Assembly: GCA_002387845.1 (NCBI GenBank)
Contig: DGLB01000035.1
Coordinates: 1 to 10,791, forward strand
Source of the DNA: Stenotrophomonas maltophilia
GTDB lineage: Bacteria; Pseudomonadota; Gammaproteobacteria; Xanthomonadales; Xanthomonadaceae
Length of the DNA stretch: 10,791 nt
Reading direction: 5' to 3'
Part shown: positions 1-6,062 of the stretch, piece by piece
How positions within the stretch are numbered: the stretch's first letter is position 1
Layout of the letters: each line of letters begins with the position of its first letter
Program-made: the position numbers and the translations under genes
The notes under the pieces: generated by a model
Told to the model about the DNA's origin: nothing
Seen by the model: the letters and a program-made list of their open reading frames with translations, nothing else
The model's database searches: none

Positions 1-1
1 G

Positions 2-181
2 TTGCTGCAGGGCCAGCTCCGCTGCAGCCAGGCCCCGCCCCGGGGCCGCGCGGCGCTGCTGCAGCTGCGCGACGACGTGCGCCGGCAGCGCCCGGAAGGG
101 GGCCGGGTGCTGCGCAGCGTCGACCTGGCGCTGGAAGACTGCAGTGACGGGGCGCTGCGCACGGTGACGTCGCGAGACTGA
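2..181 (+). CDS. C-terminal fragment of an unrecognised protein
   Basis: The reading frame is open from the window edge to a TGA at 179-181 and gives 59 residues. It was chosen over the other two plus frames because those hit stops at about 145 and 167, and because its codons end mostly in G or C, as in the neighbouring genes. The fragment is rich in Arg and Leu, contains two Cys, and ends in TVTSRD. I recognise no domain or motif. The next gene, opgD, starts 80 bases downstream on the same strand. No clear hairpin separates the two, so co-transcription cannot be ruled out. The protein could be any family; only its tail is visible. Confidence 0.55.
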   Translation: MLQGQLRCSQAPPRGRAALLQLRDDVRRQRPEGGRVLRSVDLALEDCSDGALRTVTSRD

Positions 182-224
182 ACGGGGCCCATTCATCTCA
201 GCGGCGATTTAACGTTCGCGTGCC

Positions 225-230
225 TATGAT
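225..230 (+). promoter_or_regulatory. possible -10 element upstream of opgD
   Basis: TATGAT differs from the TATAAT consensus at one position and ends 31 bases before the chosen opgD ATG. It would place the transcript start near 237, which argues against the in-frame GTG at 220 and ATGs at 226 and 229 as starts. No convincing -35 hexamer lies 16-18 bases upstream, so this is a weak call. Confidence 0.3.
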
Positions 231-261
231 GGCCGGCCCTTTCCTGCCTTTGCTGCCCTGC

Positions 262-1863
262 ATGCAACGACGCGACTTCCTCCGCAACGCTTCCCTGGCC
301 CTGGCGGCCATCGGTTTTCCCGCGCTGCCGGCCTGTGCCGCGCAAGGCAACCAGGTGGGCCTGCGCCGGCTCGGCCAGCCGCAGCCGTTCGACTTCGCCA
401 CGCTCAAGGGCCAGGCCCGCGCGCTGTCCGAGGCCGCGTACAAGAGCCACCGGCGCACCCTGCCGGGGCCGCTGGAGGCGCTGGACTGGGACCAGTACCA
501 GTCCATCCGCTACCGCCAGGACCACGCGCTGTGGGCCGACCAGCCCGGACGCTTCCAGGCCAAGTTCTTCCACCTGGGCCTGTACTTCCATTCGCCGGTG
601 CGGATGTTCGACGTGGTCGATGGCATGGCACAGGAACTGGCCTATGACCCGGCCGCGTTCGACTACGGCAAAAGTGGCCTGAAGGGCAGCCACCTGCCCG
701 CCGACCTGGGCTTTGCCGGCTTCCGCCTCAACACCCGCCAGGACACCGACCGCGACTTCGCCGCGTTCCTGGGGGCGAGCTATTTCCGCGCGGTCGGCAA
801 GGAAGGCCAGTATGGCCAGTCCGCGCGCGGGCTGGCGATCGACACCGGCATGGACCGTCCGGAGGAATTCCCGGACTTCATCGCCTACTTCCTGGAGCAG
901 CCGGCCAAGGACTCCAACACCCTGGTGGTGTACGCCCTGCTCGACTCGCCCAGCGTGGCCGGTGCCTACCGCTTCGCCATCACCAACGGCGACGTGCTGC
1001 TGATGGACGTGGACGTGGCGCTGTACCCGCGCAAGACCATCGAACGCCTCGGCATTGCCCCGTGCACCAGCATGTACCAGGTGGGCGAGAACGACCGCCG
1101 CATGGCCTGGGACTGGCGCCCGGAAATCCACGATACCGACGGCCTGTCGATGTGGACCGGGGCCGGCGAGTGGATCTGGCGACCGCTGAGCAACCCGCGC
1201 CAGCTGCGCTTCAACATGTTCGTGGACAACAACCCGAAGGGCTTCGGGCTGCTGCAGCGTGACCGCAACTTCGACCACTACCAGGACGACGGCGTGTTCT
1301 ACGAGAAGCGCCCGTGCCTGTGGGTGGAGCCGAAGGGACAGTGGGGCAAGGGCTCGGTGCAGCTGGTGGAGATTCCCACCGTGGACGAGACCTTCGACAA
1401 CATCGTGGCGTTCTGGAACCCGGAAGCCAAACCCCAGCCGGGCCAGGAAATGCTGCTGGGCTACCGCCTGTACTGGGGGGCCGAGCCACCGGCACGGCCG
1501 CCGCTGGCCCACGCCGTGGCCACGCGCACCGGGTTGGGCGGGGTGATCGGCAAGAAGCGCGAGTATTTCTCGTGGCGCTTCGCAGTGGACTTCGAAGGCG
1601 GCGAGCTGGCCGCGCTGATCGACAAGGGCGAAGTGGAAGCCGTGGTCCAGGCCAGCCGTGGCCGCACCGAGATCGTCTCGGCGCGACCGCTGCGCGAGAT
1701 CAAGGGCTACCGCGCCATGTTCGACCTGGTGCCGCCGGATGACAGCACCGACCAGATCGACATTCGTCTGTACCTGCGCAGCGGCGGCAGGACGTTGACG
1801 GAAACCTGGCTGTATCAGTACAGCCCGCCGCCGGCCGGTGCGCCGGAGCGCACGTTGTACTGA
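262..1863 (+). CDS. opgD: Glucan biosynthesis protein D (OpgD/MdoD), Tat-exported
   Basis: This periplasmic protein takes part in making osmoregulated periplasmic glucans, acting on the glucan backbone built by the OpgH-type synthase. The 533-residue length is close to E. coli OpgD (about 551). The N-terminus reads MQRRDFLRN, a twin-arginine signal (RR at residues 3-4) followed by a hydrophobic stretch and an Ala-Cys-Ala cleavage site near residue 26. This resembles the E. coli OpgD signal and is why I start at 262 rather than at the upstream in-frame GTG at 220. Conserved family blocks include FLGASYFRAVG (169-179), SARGLAID (187-194), DNNPKGFGLLQ (322-332), KRPCLWVEP (349-357) and ETWLYQY at the C-terminus (514-520). 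No Shine-Dalgarno sequence is obvious. The gene stands alone, without opgG or opgH in view, and converges on tdk with only 31 bases between them. OpgG is the paralogous alternative, but the Tat signal favours OpgD. Confidence 0.93.
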   Translation: MQRRDFLRNASLALAAIGFPALPACAAQGNQVGLRRLGQPQPFDFATLKGQARALSEAAYKSHRRTLPGPLEALDWDQYQSIRYRQDHALWADQPGRFQAKFFHLGLYFHSPVRMFDVVDGMAQELAYDPAAFDYGKSGLKGSHLPADLGFAGFRLNTRQDTDRDFAAFLGASYFRAVGKEGQYGQSARGLAIDTGMDRPEEFPDFIAYFLEQPAKDSNTLVVYALLDSPSVAGAYRFAITNGDVLLMDVDVALYPRKTIERLGIAPCTSMYQVGENDRRMAWDWRPEIHDTDGLSMWTGAGEWIWRPLSNPRQLRFNMFVDNNPKGFGLLQRDRNFDHYQDDGVFYEKRPCLWVEPKGQWGKGSVQLVEIPTVDETFDNIVAFWNPEAKPQPGQEMLLGYRLYWGAEPPARPPLAHAVATRTGLGGVIGKKREYFSWRFAVDFEGGELAALIDKGEVEAVVQASRGRTEIVSARPLREIKGYRAMFDLVPPDDSTDQIDIRLYLRSGGRTLTETWLYQYSPPPAGAPERTLY

Positions 1864-1865
1864 CG

Positions 1866-1889
1866 GTAGAGCCGGGCCTTGCCCGGCTC
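1866..1889 (+). repeat. GTAG-type REP palindrome between opgD and tdk
   Basis: GTAG (1866-1869) opens a hairpin whose arms are GAGCCGGGC (1869-1877) and GCCCGGCTC (1881-1889), with loop CTT. A GTAG next to a short GC-rich stem is the hallmark of the REP family described in Stenotrophomonas. The element fills the gap between two convergent genes, so it may also act as a terminator for both. There is no T-tract. A near-identical copy in the opposite orientation lies at 2564-2585. Confidence 0.75.
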
Positions 1890-1894
1890 GCTCT

Positions 1895-2515
1895 TCACAA
1901 CGGCAACGGGGCCTGCATCGGATCGATCCGCCCTTCGCCGCGGGTGATCTTCTTGAACTCCGCGCGGCTCACCGACACGTAGCGTTCGTTGCCGCCGATC
2001 TCCACCTGCGGGCCGTCCTGCACGGCGTGACCGTGCTCGTCCACGCGCACGGTCATGGTGGCCTTCTTGCCGCTGTGGCAGATGGTCTTGATCTCCTGCA
2101 TTTCGTCGGCCCAGGCCAGCAGATACTGGCTGCCTTCGAACAGCTCGCCGCGGAAGTCGGTGCGCAGCCCGTAGCACAGCACCGGAATGCGCAGCTGGTC
2201 GACCACCTCGCTCAGCTGCCAGACCTGGCTGCGGCTGAGGAACTGCGCTTCGTCGACCAGCACGCAGCCCAGCGGACCCTGCGCGTCCAGGTCCTGGCGG
2301 ATCAGCTGCTCCAGGTCGGTTTCGCGGTCGAAGGCCACGCCGTCGGCCTTCAGCCCGATTCTGGAGGCCACAATGCCACGCCCGGCGCGGTCGTCCAGGC
2401 GCGGGGTCAGGATCGCCACCCGCATGCCGCGCTCGCGGTAGTTGTGCGCCGACTGCAGCAGCGTGGTGGTCTTGCCGGCGTTCATCGCCGAATAGTAGAA
2501 GTAGAGCTTGGCCAT
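1895..2515 (-). CDS. tdk: Thymidine kinase (type II, TK1-like)
   Basis: This cytoplasmic salvage enzyme phosphorylates thymidine to dTMP with ATP. The protein has 206 residues, normal for bacterial type II enzymes. The P-loop is SAMNAGKT (residues 9-16), the DEAQ box with the catalytic Glu is at 88-91, and the IGGNERYVSV block that contacts the nucleoside is at 173-182. The start MAKLYFYYS is canonical. One oddity: compared from memory with E. coli Tdk, whose zinc ligands lie in CHC and CRKH, this protein has C146-H-S148 and S183-R-A-E186, so only one ligand remains. No ribosome binding site precedes the ATG, and a TAAAAT -10-like hexamer ends 7 bases upstream, which would suit a leaderless mRNA. 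The gene converges with opgD, diverges from rep, and has a REP element at each end. Confidence 0.95.
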   Translation of the reverse strand: MAKLYFYYSAMNAGKTTTLLQSAHNYRERGMRVAILTPRLDDRAGRGIVASRIGLKADGVAFDRETDLEQLIRQDLDAQGPLGCVLVDEAQFLSRSQVWQLSEVVDQLRIPVLCYGLRTDFRGELFEGSQYLLAWADEMQEIKTICHSGKKATMTVRVDEHGHAVQDGPQVEIGGNERYVSVSRAEFKKITRGEGRIDPMQAPLPL

Positions 2516-2522
2516 GCCGGGG

Positions 2523-2528
2523 ATTTTA
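2523..2528 (-). promoter_or_regulatory. possible -10 element of tdk (leaderless arrangement)
   Basis: Read on the minus strand, 2528-2523 is TAAAAT, one mismatch from TATAAT, inside an AT-rich patch that stands out from its GC-rich surroundings. It ends 7 bases before the tdk ATG, so transcription would begin at or within a base or two of the start codon. The best -35 candidate, CTGAAC at 2552-2547, matches only half the consensus and overlaps one copy of the 10-bp direct repeat. Confidence 0.35.
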
Positions 2529-2542
2529 AACGGCTGGCAGCG

Positions 2543-2565
2543 GGTTGTTCAGTCCGGTTGTTCAG
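2543..2565. repeat. 10-bp direct repeat in the tdk-rep intergenic region
   Basis: GGTTGTTCAG occurs exactly at 2543-2552 and again at 2556-2565, 13 bases apart, with three bases between the copies. The second copy overlaps the edge of the REP stem. The repeats lie upstream of both divergent genes, in the position expected for the tdk -35 region. They could be a paired operator or a small duplication; nothing in the sequence decides which. Confidence 0.5.
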
Positions 2566-2585
2566 CCGGGCAAGCCCGGCTCTAC
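2564..2585 (-). repeat. GTAG-type REP palindrome between tdk and rep
   Basis: On the minus strand this reads GTAG followed by a stem with core GCCGGGCTTGCCCGGC. The plus-strand arms are AGCCGGGC (2564-2571) and GCCCGGCT (2574-2581), and CTAC, the complement of GTAG, is at 2582-2585. It is the inverted partner of the element at 1866-1889, so the pair brackets tdk. It also covers the place where the rep -35 would be. Confidence 0.75.
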
Positions 2586-2602
2586 GCGGCGACCGACCCC
2601 GG

Positions 2603-2608
2603 TACAAT
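2603..2608 (+). promoter_or_regulatory. probable -10 element of rep
   Basis: TACAAT, in the context GGTACAATG, is one mismatch from consensus and lies 20 bases before the rep ATG, giving a predicted transcript start near 2615. The hexamer 17 bases upstream (2580-2585, within the REP) does not resemble TTGACA. The promoter either has a weak -35 or depends on an activator. Confidence 0.4.
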
Positions 2609-2628
2609 GCCGGCTCGACGGAGAAGGC

Positions 2629-4605
2629 ATGCACGGTCTCAACCCCCCCCAACGCGCGGCAGTGTTGCACTGCGAAGGTCCCCTGCTGGTGCTGGCCGGC
2701 GCGGGCAGTGGCAAGACGCGCGTGATCGTGGAAAAGATCGCCCAGCTGATCGCCAGCAAGCGCTACCCGGCGCGGCGCATCGCGGCGATCACCTTCACCA
2801 ACAAGTCGGCCAAGGAAATGCGCGAACGTGTGGGCAAGCGCCTGCACGGCGATGATGCCGACGAAGTGACCATCTGCACCTTCCACGCGCTGGGGCTGAA
2901 GTTCCTGCAGATCGAGCACGCGGCGGTCGGGCTCAAGCGCGGTTTCTCGATCTTCGATGCCGACGACGCCACGTCGCAGGTCAAGGACCTGATGTACGGG
3001 GCCAAGCCGGACGACATCGAGGACGTGAAGAACCTGATCTCGCGCGCCAAGAATGCCGGGCTGTCGCCGGAGCAGGCGATGGCGGCCGCGCGCAGCAACC
3101 GCGAGAAAGAAGCGGCCAGCGTGTACGAGCGCTACCAGTTGCGGCTTACCGCCTTCAACGCGGTCGACTTCGACGACCTGATCCGGCTGCCGGTGCAGGT
3201 GCTGGAGGAACAGCCGGAGATCGCCCTGGCCTGGCGCGAGCGCATCGGCTACCTGCTGGTCGACGAATGCCAGGACACCAACGACGCCCAGTACCGCCTG
3301 CTGAAACAGCTGGCGGGCAGCGCCGGCAACTTCACCTGCGTGGGCGACGACGACCAGTCGATCTATGCCTGGCGCGGGGCCAATCCTGAAAACCTGCAGC
3401 AGATGGCGCGTGATTACCCCGCGCTGGAAATCATCAAGCTGGAGCAGAACTACCGCTGCTCCAACCGCGTGCTGCGCGCGGCCAATGCGCTGATCGCCAA
3501 CAATCCGCACGAACACCTGAAGAAGTTGTGGAGCGATCAGGCGGACGGTGAGCGCATCCGCGTGTGGGAGTGCCGCAACAGCGAACACGAAGCGGAAAAG
3601 GTTGCCGCCGAGATTTCCTACCTGGCCACCTCCAAGCAGATTCCGTGGAGCGACTTCTGCATCCTGTTCCGCGGCAACTTCCAGTCACGGCCACTTGAAA
3701 AGGCGCTGCAGCTGGTGCGCGCGCCGTACCACATCACCGGCGGCACCGCCTTCCTGGAACGCCAGGAAGTGAAGGACACGCTGTCGTGGCTGCGCCTGCT
3801 GGTGAATCCGGATGACGACACCGCGTTCATGCGTGCGGTGCAGTCGCCCAAGCGCGAAGTCGGCGCGGGCACGTTGGCCAAGCTCGCCGAGCTGGCGTCG
3901 GAGAAGGACATGCCGATGGCGCAGGCGGCCGAAGCCCTCGGCGCGCTGGCGCAGCTGCCACCGCGCGCGGCCAACAGCCTGAGTCGCTTCACCGACATCC
4001 TGCGCGACCTGCGCGCCGGCATGCCCCAGCTCAGCTCCGGCGACCTGGTGCGCAAGCTGGTGAAGGACTCCGGGCTGGTTTCGGAACTGCGCAGCAGCTG
4101 CAAGGAAGAGTCCACCTACCAGCGTCGCCTGGGCAATCTGGAAGAGCTGGCGCAGTGGTTCGAAGGCGGCCCGCGCGGTGCGTCCACCGCCGACCTCGCC
4201 GCGCAGCTGGCGCTGCTGTCGCGCAACGACAAGGATGACGGCGGCAACCAGGTACGCATGATGACCCTGCACGCGTCCAAGGGCCTGGAATTCCCGTATG
4301 TGTTCATCGTCGGCTGCGAGGACGGCGTGCTGCCGCACCAGGTCAGCCTGGACGAAGGCACCCTGCAGGAAGAGCGCCGGCTGCTGTACGTGGGCATCAC
4401 CCGCGCCAAGGTGCAGCTGTGGATGAGCTACAGCAAGCTGACCCGCAAGTTCGGTGAGCACGTGCGGCTCAAGCCCAGCCGTTTCTTCGAGGAGATTCCG
4501 GCCGAGGAGATGCAGCGCGATGGGGCTGATCCCGTCGCCGATGCCGCACGCAAGAAGGAACGGGCCAACGCCGGGCTTGCCGCCATCCAGGCCCTGTTCG
4601 ACTGA
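2629..4605 (+). CDS. rep: ATP-dependent DNA helicase Rep (UvrD/Rep superfamily 1)
   Basis: This 3'-to-5' DNA translocase/helicase helps replication forks pass obstacles such as bound proteins. At 658 residues it is close to E. coli Rep (673). The superfamily 1A motifs appear in order: Walker A AGAGSGKT (23-30), motif Ia TFTNKSAKEM (55-64), Walker B VDECQDTN (211-218), motif III VGDDDQSIYAWRGA (238-251), motif IV EQNYRCS (272-278), motif V MTLHASKGLEF (545-555) and motif VI LLYVGITRAK (585-594). The chosen ATG has GGAG at 2620-2623 with a 5-base spacer and aligns with the family N-terminus. An in-frame start at 2545 would run through the promoter and is rejected. An unusual run of eight C residues (2643-2650) spans codons 5-8. 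UvrD and PcrA are the close alternatives; length and the overall N-terminus favour Rep. Confidence 0.93.
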   Translation: MHGLNPPQRAAVLHCEGPLLVLAGAGSGKTRVIVEKIAQLIASKRYPARRIAAITFTNKSAKEMRERVGKRLHGDDADEVTICTFHALGLKFLQIEHAAVGLKRGFSIFDADDATSQVKDLMYGAKPDDIEDVKNLISRAKNAGLSPEQAMAAARSNREKEAASVYERYQLRLTAFNAVDFDDLIRLPVQVLEEQPEIALAWRERIGYLLVDECQDTNDAQYRLLKQLAGSAGNFTCVGDDDQSIYAWRGANPENLQQMARDYPALEIIKLEQNYRCSNRVLRAANALIANNPHEHLKKLWSDQADGERIRVWECRNSEHEAEKVAAEISYLATSKQIPWSDFCILFRGNFQSRPLEKALQLVRAPYHITGGTAFLERQEVKDTLSWLRLLVNPDDDTAFMRAVQSPKREVGAGTLAKLAELASEKDMPMAQAAEALGALAQLPPRAANSLSRFTDILRDLRAGMPQLSSGDLVRKLVKDSGLVSELRSSCKEESTYQRRLGNLEELAQWFEGGPRGASTADLAAQLALLSRNDKDDGGNQVRMMTLHASKGLEFPYVFIVGCEDGVLPHQVSLDEGTLQEERRLLYVGITRAKVQLWMSYSKLTRKFGEHVRLKPSRFFEEIPAEEMQRDGADPVADAARKKERANAGLAAIQALFD

Positions 4606-4610
4606 GGGGG

Positions 4611-4628
4611 TGCCGGGCTTGCCCGGCA
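4611..4628 (+). repeat. REP-like hairpin without GTAG, downstream of rep
   Basis: The arms TGCCGGGC (4611-4618) and GCCCGGCA (4621-4628) close on a TT loop, five bases after the rep stop codon. The 16-base core GCCGGGCTTGCCCGGC is identical to the minus strand of the REP at 2564-2585. The next base pair outward is T-A instead of A-T, a compensatory change. The expected GTAG is replaced by a G-run. It is probably a decayed relative of the REP family and may also end rep transcription. No T-tract follows. Confidence 0.6.
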
Positions 4629-4679
4629 TCATTGGATTCCATGCACAATCCAGGGCACGCCATGATGCCCGGAACCCGC

Positions 4680-5219
4680 ATGTCCGCCCTGATCCAGACC
4701 GAACGCCTGCACCTGCGCCTGATCGATCCCGACCACGACGCGGCCGATATGCTGGCCCTGCTCAACGAGCCGGGGTTCATCCGCAACATCGCCGACCGCG
4801 GTGTGCGCACGCTGGCACAGGCGCGTGACTACACCGCCGAACGCGTGCTGGGCAGTTACACGCTCAATGGGTTCGGCATGTACGCGATCATCCGCCGCAG
4901 CGACGGCGCGTGGCTGGGCAATGCCGGGCTGGTCAAGCGCCCGGAGTTGCCGGGGCCGGACATCGGCTATGCGCTAAGGGCGCAGTACGAAGGGCAGGGG
5001 TATGCCTTCGAGGCGGCACGCGGTGTGCAGCATTACGCGCGCGACCGGCTGGGATATCCCGAGTTGTACGGCATCGTGGCACCGCATAACGAACGCTCGG
5101 CGGCCTTGCTGCGCAAGCTCGGCATGGAAGCGCGCGGCACGCTGCACCTGCCGCCGCCGGTGGATGAAGAGGTGCTGGTGTTTGCCACGCCGGGGGCGTT
5201 GGCATTGCCGAGCCCGTGA
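4680..5219 (+). CDS. GNAT-family N-acetyltransferase (RimJ/RimL-like)
   Basis: The predicted cytoplasmic acetyltransferase would use acetyl-CoA; its substrate cannot be read from sequence. The 179-residue product opens with TERLHLRLID (7-16), typical of the Acetyltransf_3 (RimJ/RimL) group. Motif A, which binds the CoA pyrophosphate, is the stretch around QYEGQGYAFEA (102-112, Q-x-x-G-x-G/A pattern). The later NERSAALLRKLGM (137-149) is the usual motif B helix with the catalytic-site Asn and Ser region. I chose ATG 4680 because it sits just before the conserved first strand. ATG 4662 and 4665 are in frame, and an AGGG at 4652 could serve 4662, so up to six extra residues are possible. The gene follows the rep hairpin and converges with the yceH pseudogene. 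Confidence 0.85.
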   Translation: MSALIQTERLHLRLIDPDHDAADMLALLNEPGFIRNIADRGVRTLAQARDYTAERVLGSYTLNGFGMYAIIRRSDGAWLGNAGLVKRPELPGPDIGYALRAQYEGQGYAFEAARGVQHYARDRLGYPELYGIVAPHNERSAALLRKLGMEARGTLHLPPPVDEEVLVFATPGALALPSP

Positions 5220-5251
5220 TCCGGTGAAACACCGCGCCGGAAGGTCCGCGA

Positions 5252-5272
5252 TGGACGCGCATGGCGTGTCCA
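5252..5272. terminator. hairpin between convergent acetyltransferase and yceH
   Basis: TGGACGCGC (5252-5260) pairs with GCGTGTCCA (5264-5272) around a three-base ATG loop, giving a nine-pair stem with one G-T wobble. It sits in the 76-base gap between two genes that run toward each other, so a bidirectional terminator is likely. It lacks a T-tract on either strand. Confidence 0.45.
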
Positions 5273-5295
5273 ACGGAAACCCGGCCACAGGACGC

Positions 5296-5950
5296 TTACG
5301 GGCGCTCCAGCAACCCCGCCACCTGGGCCTGCAGTTCGGCCACCGTGGCCTCCAGCTCCGCCACCCGCGCCTCCAGCCCGGCATTGCCACTGCCGCCCGC
5401 TGCCGGTGCGACCTTGTACGCCTCCGCCAGCGCCACCACGTCCACCGGCCCACCCAGCAGGTGCATGAACCGGTCCTCGCGCTGGCCACTGGCACGCGGC
5501 AGCTGCACCGCCAGCCCGCGCTGGATCATCCGCTCCAGGTGGTGGCGCAGTTCGTCGGCATCCTGGAACTGGAACAGGCGCTCGCTGCGGGTCAGCAGTT
5601 CGCCGGTGGTCTGCGGGCCGCGCAGCAGCAGCAGGCCAAGCAGCGCCAGCTGCTGGCGGGTCAGGTCCAGCGCGCTGGGCGCGGTGCTCGAAGCGTTCGG
5701 CACGCGAGGAGAACTGCTGCCGGGCCAGGCCCAGGCCTTCCAGCTGGCGCAACGCGTGGTGCACGTCGCCGGCCGAAAGCTGCATCACCGGCTCGCGCGC
5801 GGTCTTCTGGTTGGCCGCCACCTGGGTGGCATTCACGGTCAGCGGGTAGGCGTCCGGGGTGGTGGCCTCTTTCTCGATCAGGCAGCCCAGCGCGCGGGCC
5901 TGGGCCGCGTTCAGCACCGGCAGGGCAGGGGTCTGGGTGTCGTCGTTCAC
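5296..5950 (-). pseudogene. yceH: YceH (DUF480) family gene, frameshifted
   Basis: The N-terminal half reads from a GTG at 5950 and contains LIEKEATTPDAYPLTVN (residues 24-40), then NQKTAREPVM (47-56) and ARQQFSSRAERFEHR, all diagnostic of YceH. After FEHR the frame goes wrong. The rest of the family sequence (ALDLTRQQLALLG, LLLRGPQTTGELLTRSER, ASGQREDRFMHLL, then a C-terminal coiled coil) continues in another frame to a TAA at 5296-5298. The two halves meet within about 5671-5686. The span is 655 bases, one more than a multiple of three, so a single extra base would restore about 217 residues (E. coli YceH has 215). The GTG start has GGAG with a 7-base spacer and a TATGCT -10 upstream; ATG 5986 lies in that promoter. 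YceH function is poorly defined. This may be a real mutation or a sequencing error. Confidence 0.85.
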
Positions 5951-5981
5951 GGGGGCGCTCCGGGGGCGTTCAGGGGCGTGC

Positions 5982-6011
5982 AGCATAGCCGAGGCCCGCA
6001 GCAGCCATGAA
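5982..6011 (-). promoter_or_regulatory. possible promoter of the yceH-family gene
   Basis: On the minus strand, TTCATG (6011-6006) and TATGCT (5987-5982) are separated by 18 bases. The -10 matches consensus at five positions and the -35 at only three. The predicted start near 5975 leaves a leader of about 25 bases with a GGAG ribosome binding site before the GTG at 5950. Confidence 0.3.
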
Positions 6012-6029
6012 CCGCACGGCCTTACCCGG

Positions 6030-6035
6030 TAAACT
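6030..6035 (+). promoter_or_regulatory. possible -10 element of the phosphatase-pyrF operon
   Basis: TAAACT, in the context GGTAAACTGG, lies 27 bases before the phosphatase ATG and resembles the GGTACAATG element before rep. No good -35 hexamer is visible. It faces away from the yceH promoter candidate. Confidence 0.3.
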
Positions 6036-6062
6036 GGCGCGAATCTGTTGCTGGTGAGCCAC

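Noticed and set aside
262..340. OpgD as a lipoprotein through LPAC at residues 22-25
   Set aside because: The Pro at -2 does not fit a lipobox and the Ala-Cys-Ala cleavage site of a soluble Tat substrate is better supported.
193..1512. A 439-codon open frame on the minus strand
   Set aside because: Antisense to opgD, with no recognisable domain and biased composition; a shadow of the real gene.
2545..2628. Upstream in-frame start for rep
   Set aside because: The extra 28 codons run through a REP element and the probable promoter. ATG 2629 has a good ribosome binding site and matches the family N-terminus.
2482..3588. A 368-codon minus-strand frame, with a similar one at 3685-4632
   Set aside because: Both are antisense to the helicase gene, whose motifs are unambiguous, and show no domain of their own.
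4568..4584. A further REP-like core near the 3' end of rep
   Set aside because: GCCGGGCTTGCCGCC matches only one arm and the loop, lies within the coding sequence, and does not fold into the full stem.
5296..5703. A free-standing 135-residue protein starting at GTG 5703
   Set aside because: Its first residues are out-of-frame yceH sequence and no ribosome binding site precedes the GTG. It is the C-terminal half of the frameshifted gene, not an independent gene.
5002..5988. A 328-codon plus-strand frame
   Set aside because: It lies opposite the yceH pseudogene and across the end of the acetyltransferase gene; rich in Arg, Ala and Gly with no motif.
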